Assembly: GCF_009389715.1 (NCBI RefSeq)
Contig: NC_052399.1
Span: forward strand, 19,657,646-19,721,645
Reading direction: 5' to 3'
Origin: Phoenix dactylifera
Taxonomy: Eukaryota; Streptophyta; Magnoliopsida; Arecales; Arecaceae
Length of the DNA: 64,000 nucleotides
Below are positions 45,925-57,476 of the stretch, piece after piece. A model generated the notes under the pieces. It saw nothing but the letters and a program-made list of their open reading frames with translations, was not told where the DNA came from and searched no databases. Each line of letters begins with the position of its first letter. Positions within the stretch are counted from its first letter, which is position 1. The position numbers were made by a program, and so were the translations under genes.

Positions 45925-48900
45925 ACGCCCAACCCTTTCTTACCCTCTCCAGCTGCTCGTTTCCGCCAAAAAAAACAAACAAAATAGCGTACGCCAAAGA
46001 AAACAAAAGACTAATAAAAACAGTCAGCCCTGCACATCCCTTTCCTCCCAACCTATATATATACTAGACCAATATATATATATATATAATGACGGTTGTG
46101 AAGAGGTGTTAGTCTTTGTTTTTTTTGTTAGTGCAATAAAGCTTCTTCCTCTTGCTTCTTGCATACTTTAATTAATAATCTCATTAATTTTTTTCTTGTT
46201 TGGGCGTTAAACTACTAATTTTGGACTGTCTTCTTCTTGCCTGCCCAGTGTCCATCTGGCTGTGCTGCATAGGAAAGGTCTTGGCTTCCTGTTTGAGCTT
46301 AAAGTTAGAATAAAGTGATGGTGGGGCGGTTTTCTGGTGCTTATAAAAAAATTATTTTCTACACTGCATGCATCATATAGTCGCATACGAGCCAACCATA
46401 ATCTCTCATTTTTTATAGGCTCATTCATCAAGCGCAATCTCAATGCACTACTACATAAACGAGCAATTATGATTGATTGTGTGCATGGCTTAGAAAATAA
46501 ATTCTCCATCCATGAGCTTACACGTTGCATCTAGGTTTTGGTCTATGTAGAAGCAGTACGGAGAGGTTCGAATTGACTACAGAGTCCACTTATCATAAAG
46601 AATAAAAATTAAAGGATGATCGTCGTCATGTAATATTGTTGTGTTAGCATAGATATTATTTTCTAATTTGCTCGAGATACAAAGAACAAGATTATTGTCG
46701 AGTTTATAATTTAATAGTAGAGTCGGTGCTATAAATTTTTTAAGTGAAAGAAGATTAGCTCATATGGTAGACGGACAACAAGCCTTGTATCTTGTGATGT
46801 TGCCATGCAGCATCATAAGAATAAATCCACAACATTAATCCCCATGATTGCAAAGTAACATGAGTATTATGTTAAGAAAATATTACTCATAGAAGAAATC
46901 ATTAAAGGACATTGTGGGGATTATAAAACGACAATAACAAGTACGCTTACCACCAAGTCACATGGTTATAGTGCAGCTTGACAGCTAATTGATGCCCTCG
47001 TCGGGCAATGAAACAGGTTGTAAATTGTAATCCTTTTAAAAATTAAAAAAATATATATACTTCGCAAATTCAGATGTGGGATAAATTTAAGATAACGTTA
47101 ATATATATTTTTTTCAACCGGCATGACTTCATTTTGAGCCAATCTGATACTATATTGATGAAAAAGCATGACACACATTAGCTAGCACTTAAATTCATTT
47201 GTGAATTTTGCTATCAATGCTTTTAAAGATTAGATATAAGATAATTTAGGGGACACTTAATGTATTAAAAGAAAGAAAGAAAGACCTGACTGTCCCTAAT
47301 ATCCATTATTCTACTAAAATTCAAAAGGCTATAGATTCAATGGACACCTGATGTGGCTGATACTTTTTCATTGGAATGGACCCGAATGAGAGATAATATA
47401 TTGTCTAATAAATAAAAAAATAGAATTTTAATAGACAAGAAGGATCGATAGGCTCTCATACCATATTAAGATTTTATCTAAAAATATAAATGTGTATATT
47501 GACGAGCCTAGGAATATATAAGCACCACAAAAAATTTTAACTTGTCCAATGTGAGACCATTAGTCTTCAATAATGCCGAGCAAAAAAAAAATAATGCTAG
47601 TTGTTACTTGTATTACTTTTCAAAGATTAATGCTAGTAAAATCCAAAAACAGCAAGAAACTCAAATGAAAGTAAACTTGGATTATACTTTTTGATTTTGC
47701 ATGGCACTACTTGGACTGAGTTGATGTCATGCCAATGACATAATGCAAGCCATGACAACAACTCTTAAATCTGTTATCTTTCGGAGATTTTGTTAACAAT
47801 TCTCCTAAAAGATTTACATAGGTATAATCTGAAAAAAATGATAGATACGCGAGGAAGCCAGATAAGTAACATGACAAACACTTTTTTATATTCATGACAA
47901 TAGCTAGACCAAGTTAACGGTATGCTGGTGAAAAATATAGGTTGCATTAGCTATCTCTTAAATATTTTTTTTTTAAGATTTTACTAGCATTTTTTTTGGC
48001 TGAAATGGCGGCTTTACGAAGCCCTCGCATATATACATCCACTAATATCAGTCACAAGAGTGCTTAGGAATCCCTAGTATAGCAAAGCTGGAGTATCCAA
48101 GAGCATGATGCCACTTTGATCGGCTCTAAAAGATGTCTTCCAATCATCCACACTTATGCTCTCCCTCTAGATGTGCTTAATTGCACTAGAGATACAGTTG
48201 GAAATAAGCCTTTGTGCATTTGCCAGGTTCTTTGATGCTCAGTCCCTGCTCTGGTACTTGTTATAACTATTCAGGAGTTATTTCCCAAAATTATGTTGTC
48301 ACAAAACCAACATAGCATAAGATAATCCCGGAGCGCTCACTTAGCATTATTTTTTCAAAAGTATATATAAAATATATTTTAACAGACAATTGATTTGCTA
48401 CTAATTCTTTTTGTCAGCCGGGCGTGGCTACTGTCACGTCAATGAAAAGTGCAGGTCAGATCAGTTGTCTCTTAAATTTATTATTTTTTTGGATTACACT
48501 ATTTTTTTTTTTTGAAGGTTATACATGAAATGAGCTAAAGGGATGGACAATGTGTCATCAACTTTTATAACTATATGATATCAGCTTATGTCTTGTCATT
48601 AAAAGGTGACAACCACATTAGCCTAATCTCTTCCAAATCCAACATTTTTAGGCACTTTCCTCCCATGAGACCTGTACTTGCGATCTATCCTGCGAAGTAC
48701 TAAATGATGAGTAAAAAAAAGAGTAATTTACCATGAAATACAAAATATAAAGATAGTCAATGATGCTCATCGGTATGATTGTGAACTATTGGTTACTAGT
48801 TTGGACATATTCAAAAGAAATGCTAACATTAAGCTATGAAGCAATTTATTCCAACCCTTTTAAAGATAGAAAATACGTGGTCAAATCACATCACGATTGA

Positions 48901-51129
48901 CACGTTATTAACGTAAAATATCAACTACTCTTTGGTGATGTCACAATGATAAAAAAAAAACCAGATAACCTTTTTGAATTTCACTCATATTATTTTTTAG
49001 AATTTAGGCATGAGGCAAAAATTTAAACTATAGATATATTGGATTTGACTTTGCCTAATTCTTAGGGAAAAAAACCTTTTCATTATTTTTTTAGATTTCG
49101 TGGATATTACTTTTTTTAAAAAAATTATAAATGGGTTAAATTTAAAGGATAAATGATGTTTTATGAACATTGTCTTTTACCTGTCATCAGCCACTGTCAA
49201 CAGTGTCAATTGATGAGAAATGTAAGCCACATACATTGTCCCATTAATCTATTTTTTTATGGTTTATCTAATACAAGTCCAATCAAAAATGAGTGGACGT
49301 GGGATTGAGCACAAGTTCGTTGACATCCGGCATCCAATAGTGTTACCATGATTACCGGCACTCTTCATTCTTCTTTTTGAAAATTTCTCCCATCCATTTT
49401 ACTCTATTTTTATCACTTGAACCTATCAATAGTCTACCAAGCAGCGAAAGATAGATGGCTGTGAATTGAGTGGCTGGTTATGTAGCCAATTACTTCGATA
49501 ATATTCCGTGGATTAGAGATAAGGAGTTGCCTCCGGCACTCTAAGATATTTTATTTTTTGATTTTATCGAATGCAGTAAATACGAGTCTAAACAATCTAT
49601 GGATGATAAATTTACCACGACATATTAAGATAAAGATAATCAAAAATTTACTGCAATATAAATTTTCCAAACTAATTTTGATACATAAAGATTTTAGGAT
49701 CAAATACATACGCGAGTCTATACTAATCCATAACACAATACAAACCTCTCATTTTATTTGCATCTCAATATCTACAAACCTGCTTGCGTCCACAAGAATC
49801 TCATGATGAATTATTACTTTGCATTCCATGCCAGCGAAGGATGCCTTATCATCAGACTATTATCATACCATGATGACGACGACTGGTCGAGCAATCGATG
49901 AAAATTTTAGGATAATCATGAGCCCTTTGACGATGACTTATAAAAATAAATGAAGTAAAAAATTTGCTATTGCCTCACAGCCAACACGACTATCCATCAT
50001 GAGTATTGGTTCACGGAAGTTGACCAATCCCTTTCAAATCATCACCTAAACCAATTCCTTGCATGATAAACACATAGAAAAGGCTGGCTTTTGACCTTTG
50101 TCTCACTCTTTAAATCACTAAAATCATCAAGACGGACAAGGGGATATAAAACTTAGGATGGTGGGCCGAGGCATGAATTTGGTGTAATATTCTGTAGAAC
50201 TTGCAAGACTAATCATCTCTTTATTTGACTGGAGGGACAGTGATAACATTGGAAGTGGGAGGCACTCACTAGGTTTAGTATTTTGACTCTCACGGTCCCA
50301 CTTCCCTAGATGGAAGGTGAGAGTTCTCTATTTATTTTGTATCTTTATTTATTTGTTTAGTTGGTGGAGTATACTTCTTTCTACAAACCATGGCTTCATG
50401 ATTCATGCAATACAATAGTGATGGGGATTGAGATGCTCCAGATAATTAGATAGCCAATTGAAAGAAACAGTCGATCGGCATTAGTAAAGTATTTACAAAT
50501 TAGGTTTAAACATGGCAAGCTTCAGGTTTGCTTGGCCTCGGGAAAGCTTGATCCAACTTTTTATGCTTTGTAATTTAGAATATGATAAGCGGGCAACTGA
50601 TTATCAAAAAAGAAGCAACTCTCTATTGGCAGTAGAATGAAGAAACTCACTTTTTGGTGACAAAAGCTCCAAGGACTCCTACCAAATTTATGATTTTTCT
50701 ATCATAAAAGATTTCTTTTATGCCTTTAATTTGAAGATGGGTCTTCACCTTGCATCTGATTCGATCTTCTAATCAAGGACGAAACCGAGAACACAAACAA
50801 GTTATCATAGATGTGATCTACGTTGCCTTCAGTATAAAGTCAAGCAGTAGATGTCGCACTTTTTCTTTAGGAAATATTTGGTCCCTTCATTTTTCCTACA
50901 ACCCTCGCGGTGCATAAACTATTTGGCTCTTCTGGTGATCATTTGTTCGACCTAGGCTCTGAAATCGACAATAATGAATAATCTAATCCAATGTATCTGT
51001 CCTTCCAATATTCTCATGCAAAATGATTGTGTCGGGTGCACATGCATGTTTGATAGTTTTGCCCCACCAACTTGGGATAAATTAGCAATAAATCTCGTAC
51101 AAGATTCCATTGGCCTCAGAAGATCTCCA

Positions 51130-53430
51130 ACTTTTCATTCGTGGGCTTTATTTATTATAGCCGAGCCGAGGACCTCCGATCTGCGATGACGAACCGAGAG
51201 TTGTAGCAATCACCGTATACTTATAAAAAACTCTCTCTACGACTATACAAGATATCTCATCACGATATTATAAACATGCAGCGAAACAACCTTAAGTGAT
51301 AATATGCAACTTTACTTTAATAACTAACTCAAAATTTAAATATCTCACAATTCTAGCAATATTCTAAGACAATACATCAATTTAAGAAAACTATAATCTA
51401 AGATAATCTGTGCCAAAGTTTTGCTAGTCGCTCTCCTATATTGAACCCCAGTAATACTAGTTCTTCGGTTATGTAAAAACAGTAAGAAAACATATAATGA
51501 GATAGACAACCCAATAAGTAATAAATACCTTAACTAAACAATTCATGTAATAACATAAAATATAAATACAAATTATAATGAATCAATGTAAAGACATAAT
51601 CGGTTCCGTTTCAAAATACAAATCTATTAAATTCCATATCTTTCAAATATTCGTAGATGTAACATAAATCAAATTCGGAAAAAATCATATTTAACTCAAC
51701 AACCTTAAACTATAGCTACATCTATACCCTGTGCCAAAAATAGAATCATACTTATACCCATGGAATGGGCCAGAATACTACACTTATACTCCATAGAGTG
51801 GGCCAGAATATCGCATTTATACCTTGCGGAGTGGGCCAGAATACCATATTTATATCTCATGGTAAGGCTAGAAGCAGATCCAATGAGCCTAATAATAGTC
51901 AGAGTGCCAATGCATAATCCCCAATTGGTAAGGTTCAGAATATAGTCAGGCTCAGAGTTCGAATATAATATATATCAAAGTTCTTTTTATAAAATAATAT
52001 ATATATCATAATCCAATCAAAATATGCATATACGATGTAAGATCAGTAAACAATATAACAATAGTTTGAAAAATATTACTCCTAATTACATATCTATTTT
52101 TCATTGGAAACACCATCTCATAAAATTCATAAATCATATATAAATCAATTAATAATTTTTTTGATGTCAAAATAATATTGTATAAATAAAAAAAATTAGA
52201 AAGACGCATCATTACTACTTTACACAAACAGCGAGTACACAATCCAACTAATACTAAGATCTTCCTTCAAAACCTAATATTCGAAACTACATTATTATTT
52301 TATTAAAATTAAATGCGATTAATCTAAGGATAAAAATTTCAAGTCTTGATACCCTCATAGGGCTGACTAAACAGAAGTGTCTGACACTCCGGTCGGTCCG
52401 ATCAAAATGAAATTCATCTGATCATATTTAGACTAGGGTACAGGTGGTTCAATAGAGATAATGAGTGACCAATTGAGCCAAGGTTGGGGGGCACATCGTC
52501 CAACGACTATGGATCAAGGTCATTCACTAGAGCTAACCAAAAGTCATTAAGAGACATCCTTACCAGGCCCAACAATTCTAGAGAGATAGTACAGGTAGAG
52601 AGAGAAATAAGAGAGAGAAAGAAGAGAAAAAAAGAAAAAGGAGAGAGGAAGAGAGAACAAAGCCTCTCTCTCTAGCTGAGAAAGAAAAAAGAAGAGGAAA
52701 GGGGTGGCGGTGGTGGTGCTTGGGGTTAGGAGACTCATGATCGACTAACAGGCAGCCGACGGCGACTAGCAGCTGGCAACACTAAAACCAACAAAAACAG
52801 GGGTTTCGACCCTTTAAACCACTGAATCGAGATATCCCGGCAACCGAAGCCCCATCCATGGCTACAAACTATCGTGAGAAACCAGGCAGAGACCTCGACG
52901 ACAAGATCCAACAGCATTACCGACCAGAAAGAAGGAATGATACCAAAAAAATCAAAAGGAAATAGGAAAAAAATACAACATCCGATTCTTGGCAAAAATA
53001 AGGCCATGATCGGTCGGAATTCTTGATCTATGAACTTGAAAAGAAGTGGAGGAAGGATTTCTTAAGGGATTTTTAGGACCTTACTGGTTTTAGATGATGT
53101 CTAGTTGTGGCAATGGGGAATGGTGTTCGACGAAAGCTCAAATCAATTGCTAGCGAGGTCCAATCCTTGGCCAATACCTTCGATTGGGAGGCCGAGGGGT
53201 CTTCAATGGTTTAAATAGATCCGGGATCGAGTTTTCGAGCTCTAATCAGCATTGGATTCCTCCAATGAAGATGAAAGGTAGGAGACTCTCATTGAAAGTC
53301 TTATTCACGTGCGGCAATTTTTTTATCTATGTTCTTTTTGTTTGGGCCATGCTTATGGGCCGGTCAAATAGACTTAGCCCAGTTCAACAAGGGCCAGATT
53401 TTATAATATATGTAGATGTTAAGAGGAGAT
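51130..53430 (-). mobile_element. Degraded LTR-retrotransposon material (chromovirus-like LTR suspected)
   Basis: The block has the feel of an old plant Ty3/gypsy LTR region. On the minus strand it would begin TGTTGAACTGGGCTAAG near 53390, followed by a CTATTTAAACC TATA-like box near 53210 and long non-coding AT-rich sequence. It also contains the 33-bp repeat with GGGCCAGAATA. No gag or pol coding sequence, matching partner LTR or target duplication was found. Assignment rests on general resemblance only. Confidence 0.35.
51732..51865. repeat. 33-bp tandem repeat, about four copies
   Basis: GGGCCAGAATA starts at 51767, 51800 and 51833, exactly 33 bp apart. A diverged earlier copy begins at about 51732 (GTGCCAAAAAT). 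Each unit ends with TTATAC.C(C)AT.GAGT-like sequence. It lies within suspected LTR material. Confidence 0.85.
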
Positions 53431-53477
53431 AGAATCATGATTTTTTTTGTTGTCTTTTTATAATGATTGCTTTGAAT

Positions 53478-53640
53478 GTTATCACTCCCGGCCATTAAAT
53501 AATGAAAGAATAAAAAACAAGCTATAATTAAATAGTAAAGATAAACTGTATCGCTTATTAAAATTGTATCACTCCTCGCCATTAAATAGTCAAAGTAAGC
53601 AAAAAAAAAGGCTATAATTCAATAAAAGATAAACTGTGGA
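53478..53640. repeat. Imperfect direct duplication, ~85-bp unit
   Basis: ATCACTCCCGGCCATTAAAT..GCTATAATTAAATAGTAAAG followed by ATAAACTGTA recurs as ATCACTCCTCGCCATTAAAT..GCTATAATTCAATAAAAG followed by ATAAACTGTG. The two copies are in direct orientation, about 85 bp apart, with small indels. Confidence 0.75.
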
Positions 53641-53925
53641 AACTCTAGCTTGTCTTAAAAAAAGGGTGCTCTTTATGCACCAATGCCTGCAGCGAAACTA
53701 ACCGCATTGATGGTGTACATAACCGATGTTAGAGCAAGTTTTGGCACGCTCTGGAGCTACCATAAAAATAGGGAGCAATCATCGGCAATTATAGAGGAAT
53801 CTTGCTTTCCTATCACGAACTTCATAACTTTTGCTTTTTTTATTCCCTCTTGCCTTTGAACATTCTTCTGCACCTTTCCCATTTCCAAATTTACTGGAAA
53901 AGTTTATGGCAACCTTTCTTTTTTA

Positions 53926-54420
53926 CCTAGAAATTCTTTAATTCGTGAAAAGAATTCTTTTTCACTGAAATATTCTTTTTAAAAAGATAATTTCTGAAAA
54001 AAATGATGCCTAAAAAATAGTTTTGGCATATTTGGTTAATTATGAAAAGTGATATATTTTAGAGTAGCTTATGTTTGAGCATCTACTTTTCTGAAAAAAT
54101 TGTATAAAATACTCATTATACTCTATAATAAAGAAAAAAATCTCATCCATAGATTTTGATGACTTAAATGTGATTTACAAAAAAAGAGACCCCAATTTCC
54201 AACAAGTAGAAAGTAGCTTTTCCAAGTTCTTCATGAAATTTTCCTTTCCGAGAATGCTATTTTTTTATATCTCTTCTTTGAAAACTCCAACCAAACAAAA
54301 AATAAATTTTTATTTTTTCATTGGCCACATTTTTTTATTTTCTTTTCTCTTTCTGCAAACCAAAGTCTCTAGAGCCACATCTCTTGCTAATGCACTTCTC
54401 TACTGGCTAGAACCTAATAA
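53926..54420 (+). mobile_element. TIR element, copy 2 (eroded ends)
   Basis: It aligns by eye along most of its length with the reverse complement of 44102-44601. Shared blocks in the same order include TAGTTTTGGCATATTTGGTT, GAGCATCTACT, CATCCATAGATTTTGATG, GTAGCTTTTCCAAG and TTTGAAAACTCCAACCAAAC. Its ends have decayed (CCTAGAAATTC.. and ..GAACCTAATA), so the target duplication cannot be read. Length is close to that of copy 1. Confidence 0.7.
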
Positions 54421-55767
54421 TGCTTGATGATAAGAGTCTCATCAAACTTTGATCAACAGACATGTATCAAATCATATGATGTGAATGATTTTAGAGCCCG
54501 ACACACTTTTTGATTCAAGGAAGGCAAAATGCACTTCTTGTTGTCTTGCTCTTGTCAAAGGAGAGAAACGAGGGAAAGATGAACTTATCAAGTTCAATCT
54601 AGGTATCAAATAATTTCCATGAGGTGATAGGTAAGAGCCATCCAAATTCCAAACTTCCCGTTGCATACATGCATCCAAGGATATTGGTTTCTCTCATCCA
54701 AGGATAGATAAGAGCTCTATTTGTTGCAGTATCCTATCCTTCTCTCATACACGATTTATTTATACAATTTTATACACGTCGAGCATCATCCATCCCCCTC
54801 TACTCGCTAGACCAGTGGCTGAGCTATGATTAATAATTCGGACCAGGCTTTACTTATCAGTCCAGCTATGACCACCCCTCTTTTTTCTTTCTTTTTTTGC
54901 ATAAAGGAGGAGGGAGGGGAATTAGCCTCACCCACGTAGCAGTCCTCATTGGGCCATCCTTCCACCAAAAAATGTTCGATGCAGATAGAAAGTTTCTCAT
55001 ACCCTTCCCACCAGCACGGATAAACCCGCATGTGAGAGCATTACCCCAGCACCATCTCAATACTAGAGGACCAGTAGCGTTTCCAATGGGCAAATCAGAT
55101 GGGGGTATCCGGTCTCCGCATTTCGAACTTGGATCACTTCATTGAAAATAAAACTCCATTCCAACTGTGCTACCACCCCGATGATAGCTAAAACCTTCAT
55201 CAGGTCTCATAAATCTCGGCTACACGGGCTAGGATGCAGCATATATGTATATTAATTTTGACTGGTCTGTTAATTAATGAGTCATGATGGAATGTAAGTG
55301 GTAAAGAAGATAGAGTTGGAATGAACTCCATCTCTTTGCACCCTGAGGCTGAATCAGAAGTACAAAGCCTGACATGGATGTCCGGCCCATTTGCTCACCC
55401 TCAATTTCCCAACTATGTACCTTCTATAACCTCGGACGGCTTACAAGAACAAGAGAGCAAGTTAGTTTCCCACACTCTATTGAGTCTCCAGTAAGCAATC
55501 TCCAGCTAGAAGATGCCTAGGCTGTGACGGAAGAATCCAAACACTTCATCGTGGTAGGGATCAGGAATTGATTTAAATGGCTGAAAAGACCAATATCCCC
55601 TCCGTCCGGACCACATACCCACCTAACATTACAACGCTTTATAAAAGTGTTCCGCCTTGAACTGAAGGCACCGATGTTGGGTTCCTCTTCCGAAGCACGG
55701 AATTACTGCACCAAACCTCCGTACCAGCTTTTACAAATCTCGGGGAATTACGTAGCAGGGTTGGACA

Positions 55768-56795
55768 CAGGGCCGGCCCGAGCCTTAGTCGACCGGCCCT
55801 GAGGCGACTGAGGCGGTCGCCTAAGGCCCCGGGCCAACAGAAGGCCCCCGAAAGGTGAAGAGAGAGAGAGAGAGAGGGAGGGAGGGAGGGACCGTGACCA
55901 AAAGGAAGCAAAGGCCCCATATAAAACGGGATGAGCTGGCTACGAGTCTTCCCCCTTGATGGAAGGGAGGTGGAGAGTTTCTTGGCCTGCAGAGGGGAAA
56001 TTTAGGAAGTTGGGGACGGTAGTTTTGTTTTGGATGGAGAGAGAGAGAGAGAGGAGGGATTTGGTTGGCTTGATACACGCCTGAAGGCTGAAGCCACTCT
56101 TACCTTTCATCCCTTCTCTTGTTTGGTTTTGGTCTTGGTTTTCCTTCCCTCACATTACTCCTGATCCAGCTGGGCCATCAGGAAGAAAGGGGGATTGGAA
56201 ATGGACTTCTTGGAGGGTGGAGATTCTTTTAATTTTCTCCTCTCGGTTTCTTCTCCCCACTTGGGTGGTAGAGAGAGAAGGAGGGAGGGGGTTGAATGGC
56301 TGCTGTGCTGTGATGTTGCGGTTGCTGCTTGGGTACTCACTTGAAGGGGAGATGGAGGGATGGGACTTTTATTAATTAGATGGAGTCAATTTCCCATAAT
56401 GCCCCTACTTTCTCTTGTAGAGAAGCTCCTAGAGAAATTCTTTTCTTTACCTTGACCATGAAGTGCCATGGGATGACCTTTTCCTATTCTGCTCTTGCTT
56501 GACATGACAAACAAAATTGCCAAGCATTATCTCAGTTATTTAATCAGTTTTATGGCCCTTCTTTTAGGATAATTACTTTTCTGCATTTCCATTCAAAAAT
56601 AATATTAAATTAAAAAGATTTCTGGCCTATCTTTGTTAGATTCATGTACCTTTGTTGAAATAGTGTACTTGATAGCTATCCATTTTCATATCATTTTTTT
56701 AATATTTTATATTTATTAAAAAAAATTATTATTAAAAAAAAAGGCCTTATTCATTGGATTCGCCTTAGGCCCCCAAATGTATTGGGCCGCCCCTG
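55768..56795. mobile_element. Non-autonomous hAT-type DNA transposon with 8-bp target duplication
   Basis: The 1028-bp element begins CAGGGCCGGCCC and ends GGGCCGCCCCTG. The right end reads CAGGGGCGGCCC on the minus strand, matching the left at 11 of 12 bases. Flanking octamers are GTTGGACA (55760-55767) and GTTGGGCA (56796-56803), an 8-bp target duplication with one change. Subterminal GCCTAAGGCCCC and GCCTTAGGCCCCC repeats support the call. An 8-bp duplication and CAGGG-type ends are characteristic of hAT. There is no transposase. The 55.86-56.45 kb interior, with GA-rich tracts, a CATATAAAACGGG box and otherwise complex sequence, looks like host promoter or leader DNA and may be captured. 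Confidence 0.85.
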
Positions 56796-57476
56796 GTTGG
56801 GCACACCGTAGTGTTTTATCCGAGTTCTTACTTCAATAGCGAGGAAATGAAAGCCATTGCTGCAAGACATTATACCATAATTTTACCAGGCTTAAATGTA
56901 CTTGAGAGTCGGTAAGGTATCTGGTCCAGATTTTTGATTCCAAAATCCACATATAAGCCTTTACCATAAGTTTATATCACGACTAAATTTGTCTAGATTT
57001 GCATTAAATAATCCCAAGCCCTGCAGATTTGCATTAAGTTTGGTCTTCTAATACCAAATTTGTTCACATCAGTTTCAAAATTTGCATAAATTTGAATATT
57101 TGATAGCTAAATAGTACACAACTGGGACTCTAGCGTATTACAAAAAAAAAAAAAAAATGCTTTTCACATAAATATCATAGTGCAGAATTTCATCCAAAAA
57201 AATTAGCTGAAAGGTATATTTTAAATTTTTTAATCTTATATAAGTATGCAAAATTTCTTCATTAAATAAATGATATGAAATTAAACACTTTTTCATAATG
57301 ATTTACCTATCTACTTGTGTTCTCTATCCACCGTAGATAGGTGCAAAGCATGAACCGCGGTCCCTGCTCTTGGTGTCGCAAGGTTAATGAGGCCTGAGGG
57401 GAAAAGTGGAAGGAGAGTGAGAGAGACGTGCATATAGGTAACAGAGGCGCATCGACTCTGCTCGGCGAGACATGTG

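Larger units (their letters stand above)
46000..57476. other. Gene-poor, repeat-rich intergenic DNA
   Basis: No intact gene is supported in this 11 kb. It holds a (TA)n run near 46.07 kb, degenerate recurring motifs at 47-49.3 kb, a probable degraded LTR retroelement at about 51.1-53.4 kb with a 33-bp tandem repeat, a duplicated 80-90-bp unit at 53.48-53.64 kb, the second TIR element at 53.9 kb and a hAT-type element at 55.8-56.8 kb. The reading frames present are short and lack domains. Confidence 0.65.

Noticed and set aside
46207-46530. 107-codon minus-strand open frame
   Set aside because: Composition is unremarkable, there is no domain or splice structure, and it lies in repeat-rich DNA.
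55639-56340. Minus-strand frames of 61-93 codons
   Set aside because: They overlap the hAT element and its GA-rich tracts; they look like leader sequence and not protein.
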